This document shows positions 29,797 to 39,105 of a DNA stretch of 64,000 nt, piece by piece. The stretch covers positions 124,001 to 188,000 of the forward strand of contig NZ_KB905171.1 in NCBI RefSeq assembly GCF_000378625.1. Reading direction: 5' to 3'. Origin of the DNA: Colwellia piezophila ATCC BAA-637 (lineage in GTDB: Bacteria > Pseudomonadota > Gammaproteobacteria > Enterobacterales > Alteromonadaceae). Position numbers and translations under genes: made by a program. The notes below the pieces were generated by a model. The model was not told where the DNA came from and ran no database searches. It was given only the letters and a program-made list of their open reading frames with translations. The first letter of the stretch is position 1. Each line of letters opens with the position of its first letter.

Positions 29797-30234
29797 TTAG
29801 CCTATTCTTGATTGTAACAGCTTCTTCAACTGCTCATTTTGCTCTTTATTACATAATTCATCAATAAGAATACGCAAAATGTGTGATTTAGCTAAGTCTG
29901 TCCCTTCAGATAAATCTTGTAATTGCGCTATGGCTTCTTCACTTAACGTAAACGTGGCTCGACGAAATGGCTTATCTAGCCTTGCGCTGACACCTACTTT
30001 AACTTGTGCAATTTGCTGATGTTCTATTTCAGTCATTTCAACATAACGCTTAGCTTCGTTAATCGCTTGTTTCAAGCTAAGCTTATGATCTGTTTTTTCA
30101 TGACCATGGAGCTCACTAACAATTTCAGGTGCACCCTTTGCATAATTTTCAGCATCAGAAATAAACTCATCGATGGTGAAGTTTTTCTTTTTTTCTTTGC
30201 TATCCTTGCCTTTTTTTAAATCAGTTAAACTCAT
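29797..30234 (-). CDS. Ribbon-helix-helix-like partner of orphan ParA
   Basis: It has 145 residues. The N-terminal 20 are Lys-rich. The C-terminal about 45 read as a ribbon-helix-helix: a strand (RRATFTLS), a helix (EEAIAQLQDLSEG) and a second helix (AKSHILRILIDELC). A central helical segment (KQAINEAKRYVEM) links the two. It overlaps the ParA gene by 14 bp, so they are translationally coupled. This arrangement fits a small DNA-binding ParB-type partner, but no partition function is shown. Confidence 0.65.
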   Translation of the reverse strand: MSLTDLKKGKDSKEKKKNFTIDEFISDAENYAKGAPEIVSELHGHEKTDHKLSLKQAINEAKRYVEMTEIEHQQIAQVKVGVSARLDKPFRRATFTLSEEAIAQLQDLSEGTDLAKSHILRILIDELCNKEQNEQLKKLLQSRIG

Positions 30235-30889
30235 GTGAATTATCCGGTTCCATTGCTAATAGCTCTTCGGCAATGGCTATCATTTCCTGAGCAGCTTTAC
30301 CTTTCGGGTCTATTTCAAGAACTGAGGAGCCCTGCTCTTCACTATCATCATAAATGTTTCGATTAAAAGTGACGGCATCCAAAACATTAATACCATAAGA
30401 ACTACAAACTTCTTTAGCTTCCAGAATCCTACCCACTTGGTTTGGCAAAGCCGGACATTGGGTGATCACAAAAGAAGCCATCATTTTAGGGTTCACCATT
30501 TTACAAGTACTGAGCATATCTTCCATATGCGGCACTGTTTTTAAATCACGCCTTTTAGGCCTTAAAGGAATGATGACATGATCTGCTACAGACATAGCAG
30601 CACGTAAAGCAAGGTTATCTTGACCACCACAGTCAACAATGACGTAATCATAGTGCTGTACTAAGCTCAGTAGATCATTACGAATTTTGCCGTACAACTG
30701 AATACAATTTATCGAAGGCAGAGAGGGATCACCATTACGTGCTTGAATCCAATCTGAAGTTGTTCTTTGAGGATCACAATCAACCATTAAGACAATTGCT
30801 TTTTTATGTGAGGCGAAATATACCGCTAAGTTTTGTGCTAGGCAGCTTTTACCACTACCACCTTTTTCGCCACCTACTAATATCATCAT
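30221..30889 (-). CDS. Orphan ParA/MinD family ATPase
   Basis: It has 222 residues, short for chromosomal ParA (about 260). The deviant Walker A is GGEKGGSGKS at residues 7-16, with the signature Lys. Other motifs are VDCDPQRTTSDW (switch I) and YVIVDCGGQD (Walker B). No N-terminal DNA-binding domain is present, so it is a type Ib-like ParA, whose partners are usually small ribbon-helix-helix proteins, as found next door. It lies away from any replication origin genes. Role unknown: plasmid relic or subcellular positioning ATPase. Confidence 0.85.
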   Translation of the reverse strand: MMILVGGEKGGSGKSCLAQNLAVYFASHKKAIVLMVDCDPQRTTSDWIQARNGDPSLPSINCIQLYGKIRNDLLSLVQHYDYVIVDCGGQDNLALRAAMSVADHVIIPLRPKRRDLKTVPHMEDMLSTCKMVNPKMMASFVITQCPALPNQVGRILEAKEVCSSYGINVLDAVTFNRNIYDDSEEQGSSVLEIDPKGKAAQEMIAIAEELLAMEPDNSHEFN

Positions 30890-30994
30890 CTTTAGTACCG
30901 TCCTTTACCACAATATAATTAATATCTTACCGTGCTAATTGTAGTTCAATTTTTGGAGTTTGCTCTGACACACATCGACTGAGTGCTGCTAGTT

Positions 30995-31306
30995 TTATTC
31001 AGTACCTTTATCGAGAACTAAGGCAATTTCAAACCAACCATTTTCTTGTTTAATACTACGTAACACCTTGCCATAAAGCTTTTGGTTACTGGCATTCGCC
31101 GATTGAAAAACGACAGTGACTGCGGTGTTTACTGGTAATGTCTCATCACAATCTATCCTCAAGCCACCACGAGCAAAATCTAAGCAAGCGATTTTTTTCT
31201 TATGCTCTTGGCCTTTCTCATCCGCCCAGACAATGTCGACCAGTTCTTTTTCCATATCTAAACGAAACGATGTACGGCGCTCCATTTCCTCACTACTGTC
31301 AGTCAT
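30995..31306 (-). CDS. PilZ domain protein
   Basis: PilZ domains bind cyclic di-GMP. It has 103 residues and is a single domain. The RxxxR motif is RRTSFR at residues 10-15, and the second motif is LDFARGGLRI (D-x-A-x-x-G, Ser replaced by Ala). Two diguanylate cyclases in the window (35792 and 48166) could supply the ligand. It lies between parA and radC on the same strand. Confidence 0.78.
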   Translation of the reverse strand: MTDSSEEMERRTSFRLDMEKELVDIVWADEKGQEHKKKIACLDFARGGLRIDCDETLPVNTAVTVVFQSANASNQKLYGKVLRSIKQENGWFEIALVLDKGTE

Positions 31307-31403
31307 TATAAAATCCTTCTATTCAGATTGTTAGGGTGGACCCTTACTTAAAAGTAAGTGCCTTTCAGGTTTTTAGCAAATTATCCATTGTCCACCGATG
31401 TAA

Positions 31404-32141
31404 TTAGGACATTTCATTATGTTCAGCCAACGAATAGCAATGATTACCCGCCACTATGATATGGTCTAATACGCGTACATCAATCAACTGTAACGCTTGA
31501 GTTAACTTATCAGTAATTTGCCTATCCGCAAGACTTGCTTCAGCAACACCGGAGGGATGATTGTGCGTTAAAATTACCGCGGCAGCATGATGTTTTATCG
31601 CTTGCTCGACCACAACTCTTGGGTAAACCGCTGCTGCATCCAATGTGCCAAAAAACAAACGTTCAAAGGTTAAAACTCTGTGTTGATTATCTAAAAATAG
31701 CACCGCAAATATTTCACGATTTTCAAAGCGCAATTCACTTAATAAATAATCACGAGTAACTTGTGATGAACTTAAAGAGCAGTCTGTTGCTCGCATTTTT
31801 TCGGCTAAATACCGTTTAGACATTTCCAAGCACGCTTGCAGTTGCACATACTTTGCTATGCCGAGTCCATGTCTTGCACAAAAATCTTCCTGACTGGCAG
31901 AAAAAACAGCTCCAAGACTGCCAAAACTACTCAACAATTGCCGAGCAAGATCGACCACATTACAACCTTTGACTCCGGTACGTAAGAATATCGCCAATAA
32001 TTCAGCATCACTTAAACTTGCTGAACCCAAATGTACCAATTTTTCGCGTGGCCTTTCCAGTTCAGGCCAGTCTTTTAAAACATAGGGTTTTACCAATGAT
32101 TCACCTAACGAAGATCCTTTCGACACTGATTCTTTTAACAT
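31404..32141 (-). CDS. radC: RadC family (JAMM-fold) protein
   Basis: It has 245 residues. The N-terminal helix-hairpin-helix region ([14 protein letters not shown]) leads into a JAMM metalloprotease-like domain with [17 protein letters not shown] (H-x-H...D). The family name reflects an early, now doubted, repair phenotype. The usual neighbour coaBC is divergent, 133 bp away. Confidence 0.95.
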   Translation of the reverse strand: MLKESVSKGSSLGESLVKPYVLKDWPELERPREKLVHLGSASLSDAELLAIFLRTGVKGCNVVDLARQLLSSFGSLGAVFSASQEDFCARHGLGIAKYVQLQACLEMSKRYLAEKMRATDCSLSSSQVTRDYLLSELRFENREIFAVLFLDNQHRVLTFERLFFGTLDAAAVYPRVVVEQAIKHHAAAVILTHNHPSGVAEASLADRQITDKLTQALQLIDVRVLDHIIVAGNHCYSLAEHNEMS

Positions 32142-32274
32142 AACTGCATCCTTGCTTTACATTCTGATGTGTTTTATCGATAAGATACTGTCTTTATCTA
32201 GCAACAGTTATTTCTAAATAAAGCCAATAAATGTTATCTTAGCGGTCTTATGTTTACTTTAAGATTAGCAGCTT

Positions 32275-33483
32275 ATGCAAATTCTTCAGGACAAAAAAAT
32301 AGTACTGGGTATAACAGGCGGTATCGCTGCCTACAAAATACCAGAATTAGTACGTCGACTAAAAGATCATGGCGCAGATGTGCGTGTGGTAATGACCGAA
32401 GGCGCGAAAGCCTTTATTACCCCATTAACGCTGCAAGCGGTATCGGGTAATCATGTTGCAGATAGTTTATTAGATAGCCAAGCTGAGCTTGCTATGGGGC
32501 ATATTGAATTAGCTAAATGGGCTGATTTAATTATTATTGCTCCCGCCACTGCCGATATTATTGCTCGCATCACTGCCGGTATGGCGAATGACTTGCTCTC
32601 AACACTGTGTTTAGCTACCAGCGCACCTATTGCAATTGCTCCGGCCATGAACCAGCAAATGTGGCATGCCAAAGCAACGCAAGAAAATATCAACACCTTA
32701 CTGCAACGAGGGGTTCATGTTTGGGGCCCTGGTGCTGGAGAACAAGCCTGTGGTGATATTGGTTTAGGTCGTCTGTTAGAGGTTAGCGAATTGGTCACCC
32801 TAAGTTGTGACTTTTTTGCCGAAAAATTCCTGCAAGGACAGCACTGGGTAATCACCGCGGGACCAACTCGTGAAGCGATTGACCCTGTTCGTTATATCTC
32901 TAACCATAGCTCGGGTAAAATGGGCTATGCCATTGCTAATGCAGCATTAAACGCAGGCGCTCAGGTGACGTTAATTTCTGGCCCGGTCAATATTACTGCA
33001 CCTGTCGGTTGTGATCTTATCCAAGTAATCAGTGCAGAACAAATGCATAAACAGGCCTTAACTTGTGCGCCACAGGCAACGACTTTTGTCGCCTGTGCTG
33101 CCGTTGCCGATTATAGGGTTGCTGATATTGCCAGTGAAAAAATTAAAAAAGATAGTGAGAATATGCAGCTTTCGTTAGTTAAAAATCACGATATTGTTGC
33201 TGATGTTGCTAAATTAGTGAAAAAACCCTTTATGGTTGGCTTCGCTGCAGAAACACAAAATGTCGAACATTATGCGCGGGGTAAATTAAAACGTAAGAAT
33301 TTAGATTTAATCGCAGCAAATGATGTTGCTAAATCCGGACAAGGTTTTAACAGCGATAACAATGCCCTAACTCTATACAGCGCCATTGATAAAATAGAAC
33401 TCCCGTTGGCCAATAAGCACATTATTGCCAAACAATTGGTCAATTTAATTAATCAGCATTATTTAGCCAAAGATACCAAGTAA
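32275..33483 (+). CDS. coaBC: Bifunctional CoaBC
   Basis: The enzyme ligates cysteine to 4-phosphopantothenate and decarboxylates the product to give 4-phosphopantetheine. It has 402 residues. The N-terminal flavodecarboxylase has [10 protein letters not shown], the His in [19 protein letters not shown] and the Cys in [12 protein letters not shown]. The C-terminal synthetase starts near residue 190 ([20 protein letters not shown]). It is divergent from radC. coaD at 26781 carries out the next step. Confidence 0.97.
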   Translation: MQILQDKKIVLGITGGIAAYKIPELVRRLKDHGADVRVVMTEGAKAFITPLTLQAVSGNHVADSLLDSQAELAMGHIELAKWADLIIIAPATADIIARITAGMANDLLSTLCLATSAPIAIAPAMNQQMWHAKATQENINTLLQRGVHVWGPGAGEQACGDIGLGRLLEVSELVTLSCDFFAEKFLQGQHWVITAGPTREAIDPVRYISNHSSGKMGYAIANAALNAGAQVTLISGPVNITAPVGCDLIQVISAEQMHKQALTCAPQATTFVACAAVADYRVADIASEKIKKDSENMQLSLVKNHDIVADVAKLVKKPFMVGFAAETQNVEHYARGKLKRKNLDLIAANDVAKSGQGFNSDNNALTLYSAIDKIELPLANKHIIAKQLVNLINQHYLAKDTK

Positions 33484-33583
33484 TAAGACAATTAAATTTA
33501 ACAAACAACTAGAGTATATTACTCCGCAAGTGCGTTAATTCATTGCTATCGAATAAAACAATAACATTAGAGAATATTTTTAT

Positions 33584-34180
33584 ATGGTCGCCACACAAAC
33601 TAAAACCCAAAAGCCAAACCGTAAACTTCAAATATTAGAATGCTTAGCGTTAATGTTGCAAAATTGTCCTGGACAGCGTATCACCACGGCAAAACTTGCT
33701 GCTGAAGTAGGCTTTTCTGAAGCGGCTTTATATCGTCATTTTCCATCAAAAGCACGTATGTTCGAAGGCTTGATTGACTTTATTGAAGAATCTATATTTT
33801 CTCGTATCAATTTGATTCTTGCCGATCATAAAGAAGCCTTAGTGCGATGCCATCATATCTTGCATGTATTAATGGTCTTTTCTGAACGTAACCCAGGTAT
33901 GTGCCGTATTTTAGCTGGCGATGCTTTAATGGGCGAAAATGAACGTTTACGCACTAGAGTTCACCAATTTTTTGAAAAATTAGAGTCACAATTTAAACAA
34001 GTTTTACGTGAACGAAAACTCCGTGAAGGTAAAACGTTTACTATCAGCGAAGCCGCTTTAGCGAGTTTATTAGTATCGTTCGCTGAAGGTAAAATGAGTC
34101 AATATGTTCGCTCCGGCTATACTAAAAAGCCGAGTACTGATTTCAATGAGCAATGGCAATTTTTAATGGCCGATAAGTAA
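33584..34180 (+). CDS. slmA: Nucleoid occlusion factor SlmA
   Basis: SlmA blocks FtsZ assembly over the chromosome by binding specific DNA sites. It has 198 residues with a TetR-type helix-turn-helix ([41 protein letters not shown]). The gene order coaBC-dut-slmA of E. coli is kept except that dut is missing here. Repeat copy C abuts its stop codon. Confidence 0.93.
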   Translation: MVATQTKTQKPNRKLQILECLALMLQNCPGQRITTAKLAAEVGFSEAALYRHFPSKARMFEGLIDFIEESIFSRINLILADHKEALVRCHHILHVLMVFSERNPGMCRILAGDALMGENERLRTRVHQFFEKLESQFKQVLRERKLREGKTFTISEAALASLLVSFAEGKMSQYVRSGYTKKPSTDFNEQWQFLMADK

Positions 34181-34222
34181 TACCAAGTACATTAATTAAC
34201 CACTTCATTAGTGTAATTGGTA
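34181..34222 (+). repeat. MITE-like family 1, solo-terminus copy C
   Basis: This 42 bp sequence has the left end of copy B (TACCAAGTACATTAATT...ACCACTT) joined directly to its right end (cattagtgtaattggta). The 220 bp interior is absent. It begins at the base after the slmA stop. It folds as a long imperfect hairpin and might act as a terminator. Confidence 0.8.
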
Positions 34223-34314
34223 TAAGCACTTAAACAACACCATCTAAGCGGAAAATAAGCATGACCCATAACCGTATTTTCCGCGAACAATTATAAACTT
34301 TCTCGAGGCAAGCT

Positions 34315-35778
34315 ATGAGTACTCTCTCACACTTAAAACCAGCCAGCTTATGGCAATTATTTGAAAAAATTTGCAGTATTCCACATCCATCTAAACATGA
34401 ACAAAAAATATCTTTATGGATTCAAGACTGGGCAAAAGAGCTTGGTTTAGCCATTAAAGAAGATGCTGTGGGTAATTTAATTATTAAAAAACCCGCCACT
34501 GTTGGTATGGAAGATCTTAAAGGTGTTATTTTACAAGCGCATATGGATATGGTGCCGCAAAAAAATAACGATACTGACCATGACTTCCTTACGGATCCAA
34601 TCAAACCTTATATTATTGAGTCAGGTGATTGGGTTACTGCACAAGGGACAACCTTAGGTGCAGACAATGGTGTCGGCTTAGCTTCTGCACTAGCCGTATT
34701 AGCGAGCAATGATATTCCTCACGGACCACTAGAAGTATTAGTAACGATTGATGAAGAAGCAGGTATGACCGGAGCCTTTGGTTTGGAAGCGGGTTGGCTC
34801 GACGGTGATATTCTAATCAACACCGATTCTGAGCAAGAAGGTGAAGTGTATATGGGTTGTGCCGGTGGTATTGACGGTAATGCCAATTTCCCACTCAATT
34901 TTGAAGCTGTTCCTAACGATTATCAAGCCTTTAACCTATCTATTTCTGGCTTAAAAGGTGGCCATTCTGGTGTTGATATTCATACTGGTCGTGCTAACGC
35001 TAATAAATTATTAGTCCGTTTTTTATTAAACGCCAGTGATGATTTTGACATCAACTTAACTGAACTTAATGGCGGTAGCTTAAGAAATGCGATACCTCGT
35101 GAAGCCAATGCCAGTTTTGTTATTGCTAAAGATAAAGTCGAGGTTTTAAAGGCAGCCTTAGCTAGCTATTTAGCAACGATTAGAGCCAATCTCGGCGCTA
35201 TTGAAACAGATATCGATATGTTATTGATTTCACCTGAAGATTTTGAAAGGTGTTGGACTAAAGCAACTCAATCCGCAATTTTACGTGCGCTGAACGCCTG
35301 TCCTAACGGTGTCATGCGGATGAGTGATGATATTGAAGGTATAGTTGAAACATCCCTTAACCTGGGTGTTATCCATACTCGTGGTAATAAGCTTAATGCG
35401 ATGGTATTAATTCGTAGTTTACATGATGATGGTCGCTTAGAAACTCAACGCACCGTACAATCGGTTTTTGAACTCGCAGGCGCTAGCGTAGTCTTCTCTG
35501 GAGCTTATCCAGGTTGGAAACCTAATGCCGATTCAGCCATTATGCAGACGGTACGAGACACTTATCAGAGTATCTTTAATAAGGTGCCTGCCGTCATGGT
35601 AATTCATGCGGGGCTAGAATGTGGTTTATTCAAAACGGCCTATCCGCATTGGGATATGGTGTCTATTGGGCCAACGATTAATTTCCCACATTCACCTGAT
35701 GAAAAAATTGAAATTGCCACCGTGGAACAATATTGGCAATTACTCGTCGCTGTTCTCGCTAACATCCCAAAGAAGTAA
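34315..35778 (+). CDS. pepD: Aminoacyl-histidine dipeptidase PepD
   Basis: PepD (M20 family, peptidase D) hydrolyses Xaa-His dipeptides in the cytosol. It has 487 residues. Zinc ligands are visible in LQAHMDMVPQ, GADNGVGLASALA, DEEAGMTGAFGLEAGWL and the C-terminal HAGLECGLF. The dimerisation domain carries GLKGGHSGVDIHTGRANANKLL. It is convergent with a diguanylate cyclase (13 bp). Confidence 0.95.
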   Translation: MSTLSHLKPASLWQLFEKICSIPHPSKHEQKISLWIQDWAKELGLAIKEDAVGNLIIKKPATVGMEDLKGVILQAHMDMVPQKNNDTDHDFLTDPIKPYIIESGDWVTAQGTTLGADNGVGLASALAVLASNDIPHGPLEVLVTIDEEAGMTGAFGLEAGWLDGDILINTDSEQEGEVYMGCAGGIDGNANFPLNFEAVPNDYQAFNLSISGLKGGHSGVDIHTGRANANKLLVRFLLNASDDFDINLTELNGGSLRNAIPREANASFVIAKDKVEVLKAALASYLATIRANLGAIETDIDMLLISPEDFERCWTKATQSAILRALNACPNGVMRMSDDIEGIVETSLNLGVIHTRGNKLNAMVLIRSLHDDGRLETQRTVQSVFELAGASVVFSGAYPGWKPNADSAIMQTVRDTYQSIFNKVPAVMVIHAGLECGLFKTAYPHWDMVSIGPTINFPHSPDEKIEIATVEQYWQLLVAVLANIPKK

Positions 35779-35791
35779 ATACCGATTGTGA

Positions 35792-36889
35792 TTAAATACA
35801 AGCTGATAACTTGGTGTTATCCGCTTGTATACTTGTTGTAACCACCCTATTTCTTCCGAAATATTTTGCTTGATAAAGCGATTGATCTGCCAATTCATAG
35901 GCCTTCTTTACCGAAACGCCTTGTGTAGTATTAATTAAGAGTAAGCCTACTGATACTGTAATTCGTTGGTTGATAGTACAATGCTGATCCAATTTTTCTA
36001 CTGCCTCCCTAACCCCTTCAATTAATTTCAGCGCACTTTCTTCATTTTTCACTTGGTATATCAAGGCAAACTCCTCACCTCCTAACCGAAAAGCAGCATC
36101 ATTACCGCGCCTCATTTGTGCTTTTAATAAATTGGCTAAAGCGACCAAAGCAATATCACCCGCGGGATGGCCAAAGCTATCATTATATTTTTTAAAATGA
36201 TCAATATCTAAAATAGCCAGTGCTAATAACTCTTGCCCCCTATTAGCACTGCTCATTTGTTGAGACAACATTTCATCAAAATGACGCCGATTAAATAGGC
36301 CTGTTAACGCATCCATTTTGGTGAGTTTCTCCAACATGTTTTTTGCCGTAATAAGCTTTTCGAGCGTTCTCGAAATTAACATTTCGACCAAATAAGTAAA
36401 GAACAACATGAATAAAGACACCATAGTAAACCGCACAAACTCCATCATGGTTAAAGTAATACCGGTGAATGAAAACAGTAAAACGAGTAGTGTCATTAAG
36501 TAAACAATCGATATTTTTAAACCCGCTTTATGACCGTATAACGACACCACTAATAAAATATATAGAAATGACCAAATGGGGGTGTATTCTTGACCACGGT
36601 TTAAATACACAACCATTAAAACACCCAATGCTAATAGGTGTAAGACTATATGCGACGCATATTTACGTAGGCTACTAGGTAAAAAGAATACCCCTGACAT
36701 GACTAAGAATAAGCTAAACGTCAGATAAAACGTGGCAGTATTGCTGTAAATAAAGTTGGCGAAGACTAAAAAAAAGAGCAGAATAAACGCAAGTAATAAA
36801 ATAAATTTACTGGTGATTTTTTTTAGATAATCGGCACTTTCAATATCCTTATCTAATTGTAAGTAGCGCTTAAGCCAGTTTTTCATCAT
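35792..36889 (-). CDS. Membrane diguanylate cyclase (GGDEF)
   Basis: It has 365 residues. About six hydrophobic helices (residues 28-170) form an integral-membrane sensor with no recognised ligand domain. The catalytic domain has DALTGLFNRRHFDEML, DIDHFKKYNDSFGH and an active-site GGEEF near 271. An RGND motif five residues before it is an intact I-site (R-x-x-D), so product inhibition is expected. It makes cyclic di-GMP. A response regulator gene is divergent, about 250 bp away. Confidence 0.93.
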   Translation of the reverse strand: MMKNWLKRYLQLDKDIESADYLKKITSKFILLLAFILLFFLVFANFIYSNTATFYLTFSLFLVMSGVFFLPSSLRKYASHIVLHLLALGVLMVVYLNRGQEYTPIWSFLYILLVVSLYGHKAGLKISIVYLMTLLVLLFSFTGITLTMMEFVRFTMVSLFMLFFTYLVEMLISRTLEKLITAKNMLEKLTKMDALTGLFNRRHFDEMLSQQMSSANRGQELLALAILDIDHFKKYNDSFGHPAGDIALVALANLLKAQMRRGNDAAFRLGGEEFALIYQVKNEESALKLIEGVREAVEKLDQHCTINQRITVSVGLLLINTTQGVSVKKAYELADQSLYQAKYFGRNRVVTTSIQADNTKLSACI

Positions 36890-36891
36890 CC

Positions 36892-37089
36892 CTAATCCAA
36901 AATATCAGGTAAAATATTTTTCAGTCTATCATAGAATTTTATAATCCGTGCTGCTTTATGCTTAATTTTTGTACAGAGTAATGGCCATTTACTCTCGCAG
37001 GGGTCTCTTAAGTGGACTTTTGTGAAAATAACAATACAGCTATCTAGACTGACCAAACCGAGTATCTCCTTAGTAAAGCTAACTATCAT
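36892..37089 (-). CDS. Small ORF upstream of the diguanylate cyclase (doubtful)
   Basis: A 65-codon frame ends 2 bp before the DGC start (TAG-GG-ATG), a spacing that would allow translational coupling. The product shows no recognised domain, is Lys/Cys-rich and unlike typical leaders. It may be noise in the intergenic region. Confidence 0.25.
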   Translation of the reverse strand: MIVSFTKEILGLVSLDSCIVIFTKVHLRDPCESKWPLLCTKIKHKAARIIKFYDRLKNILPDILD

Positions 37090-37145
37090 TTGTTATTCAC
37101 TTTTTTTACGTTAGAATGGGAAATCATTAATCAGGATACCTTGTT

Positions 37146-37796
37146 ATGATTCAGCCAGATAAAATAATAATAGCTGACGATCACCCCTTATTTAGACAAG
37201 CTTTATTAGGGACTTTAAAGAGCAAATTAACGCAGACTTCATGGCTTGAAGCACAAACTATTGCGGAGTTAGAGCAACAACTTACCGACAATAATGATAG
37301 TGACTTGTTGTTACTGGATTTAAACATCCCTGGCGCTCATGGCTTTAATACCCTAATCCATGTACGCAATCATTTTCCACAAATTCCTGTGGTGATCGTA
37401 TCCGCTCACGAAGATCATGACACCATCAGCAAGGCCATGGAATATGGTGCTGCTGGCTTTGTGCCTAAATCAACACCAGTAGATGATATTTATTCTGCTA
37501 TTGTTTCGGTGTTATCAGGCAACCTCTGGCTGCCCGCTTCTTTTGAACACCGGACAAATGACAATAGTAAAAGCAACATTGCTGAGCGCGTTGCTAGTTT
37601 AACTCAGCAACAATACCGTATCTTAATGATGTTTGCCCAAGGTATGCTAAATAAACAAATTGCTTACGATCTAAATGTTTCAGAAGCGACTATTAAAGCC
37701 CATGCTACGGCAATATTTAGAAAACTCGATGTGCGCAACCGCACGCAAGCAGTTATTACCATTGCTAAGTTAGATTTATCAGAGGCAGCCTTTTAA
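37146..37796 (+). CDS. LuxR-family response regulator (NarL/FixJ type)
   Basis: It has 216 residues. The receiver domain has ADDHPLFRQ (acidic pair), the phospho-acceptor Asp in LLLDLNIPG, and the Lys in VPKSTP. The C-terminal LuxR helix-turn-helix is LTQQQYRILMMFAQGMLNKQIAYDLNVSEATIKAHATAIFRKLDVRNRTQAV. No histidine kinase gene is adjacent, so it is an orphan here. It is divergent from the DGC, which it could regulate. Confidence 0.93.
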   Translation: MIQPDKIIIADDHPLFRQALLGTLKSKLTQTSWLEAQTIAELEQQLTDNNDSDLLLLDLNIPGAHGFNTLIHVRNHFPQIPVVIVSAHEDHDTISKAMEYGAAGFVPKSTPVDDIYSAIVSVLSGNLWLPASFEHRTNDNSKSNIAERVASLTQQQYRILMMFAQGMLNKQIAYDLNVSEATIKAHATAIFRKLDVRNRTQAVITIAKLDLSEAAF

Positions 37797-37845
37797 TAAA
37801 GTTAATAAATTTCGCTGCGATAGATGTTTTCTTGATGACTGGTAC

Positions 37846-37884
37846 AAAAAAGCACGTCAATGATCGCTCATGGACGTGCTTTTT
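37846..37884 (+). terminator. Terminator after response regulator
   Basis: Stem aaagcacgtc...ggacgtgcttt with flanking A- and T-runs, about 50 bp after the stop. It looks bidirectional. Confidence 0.88.
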
Positions 37885-37926
37885 CAGTTTTATAGCTTAC
37901 AGTAAACGGATTAAATATTTGACCAA

Positions 37927-38039
37927 TACCAAGTCCATTAAGTTAGTTCCCACTCAGAGCTTGCCAGCGGTTTGAAAATAAATAATCAAATCCAAGGCTT
38001 GTGATTGAGCACAACGCAGGAGTTATTTATTTAGACCCT
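37927..38039 (+). repeat. MITE-like family 1, partial copy D
   Basis: It starts TACCAAGTCCATTAAGTTAGTTCCCACTCAG, as in copies A and B, then diverges, retaining ccaaggcttgtgattga. The right terminus is not recognisable before the fre stop codon at 38040. Confidence 0.6.
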
Positions 38040-38771
38040 TTAGATGAAGGCAAAAGCATCAGCATACATATGCTCTAGCAAAGCACCATGCTCAACGAAA
38101 TCACTCCGAATAGCGCCAACCATGTCAAATCGACCGGCTAAATAAATATCATAAGCTTCAAAGCTGGTAATGTCATGCATAGCGGCTTGATGAACTAGAC
38201 CGGTTCTACCTTGCCAAGGCTTGGAGCTATCTTCGTTCACGTTTTCACTAATATTTTCCACTACCGGAATAAAGCTAGCATTGGGTAATTTTTCAATAGT
38301 CGCAATAGTCTTTTCTAGTTCATAGACAGCACGTTCTTCACGTAAGCCCCAATAGACTATAATATGACGCTGTGACTTTTGCTCAGCTAAATACTCAAAC
38401 ATTGATTTGATGTAAGAAAATCCTGTACCACCGGCAAGTAATAGCAATGGTCGTTCACTTTCAGTACGTAATTGCGCATGACCTAGCGGTATTTCAATGG
38501 TTACTGCTGCACCACTGACATGACTTGCTTTAATACGCTCAATCACTTGCATAGCGTAGCTATCAGCAATAAAAGCGCCTATTTGCAATTCTATTAAGTC
38601 ACTATTTGGAGAGCTGGCAATTGAAAAAGGACGTTTGTCCTCGTCACTCATAACGAAGTTCAAATATTGACCGGCAACAAAATCTACTTTTTCATTTGGT
38701 TGTAATATTACTTTGTACACATGAGACGTTAACGATGATAACGACTGTATTTGACAACTAATTGTCTTCAT
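38040..38771 (-). CDS. fre: NAD(P)H-flavin reductase Fre
   Basis: Fre reduces free flavins with NAD(P)H, supplying UbiD/UbiX-type and other reactions in the cytosol. It has 243 residues. The ferredoxin-reductase fold shows KRPFSIASSPN for flavin binding, LLLAGGTGFSYIKSM for the nucleotide, and a typical C-terminal AGRFDMVGAIRSDF. It lies downstream of ubiD on the same strand, the order found in E. coli (ubiD-fre). Confidence 0.94.
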   Translation of the reverse strand: MKTISCQIQSLSSLTSHVYKVILQPNEKVDFVAGQYLNFVMSDEDKRPFSIASSPNSDLIELQIGAFIADSYAMQVIERIKASHVSGAAVTIEIPLGHAQLRTESERPLLLLAGGTGFSYIKSMFEYLAEQKSQRHIIVYWGLREERAVYELEKTIATIEKLPNASFIPVVENISENVNEDSSKPWQGRTGLVHQAAMHDITSFEAYDIYLAGRFDMVGAIRSDFVEHGALLEHMYADAFAFI

Positions 38772-38809
38772 TCTTTAACCTTTCTACTTTATTGGTAATT
38801 TATCATGAT

Positions 38810-39079
38810 GTATATACCCATTACCATTCAAAGTGCAGGATTTCAGTGGGAATTTAAATGACTTTAGGCAAGGAAAATAATTTCATCATAGTTACTCTAT
38901 GGTTTGATTATTTAACGCTGTATAAAGTCACTTAAAACCCATCGATGAAGTGCTTGAACAACATCACTTCATCGTTGCTGTGACTTATAATGGAACAACC
39001 ATTATTTCATCACAGCGCCTTGAATTGAAATTGCTCAAGCACTCTGAAACCTACATCTTGATTGATAACGGGTATATAC
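38810..39079 (+). repeat. MITE-like repeat family 2, long copy
   Basis: This 270 bp non-coding element lies between ubiD and fre. Its left end (GTATATACCCATTACCATTCAA) and the reverse complement of its right end (GTATATACCCGTTATCAATCAA) form an imperfect inverted repeat of about 39 bp. Internal dyads include ataatgg-aacaa-ccattat. It has no ORF. A short related copy is at 40616-40679. Confidence 0.82.
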
Positions 39080-39105
39080 CGCGTACCATGAGGGTCTAAT
39101 GTAAC

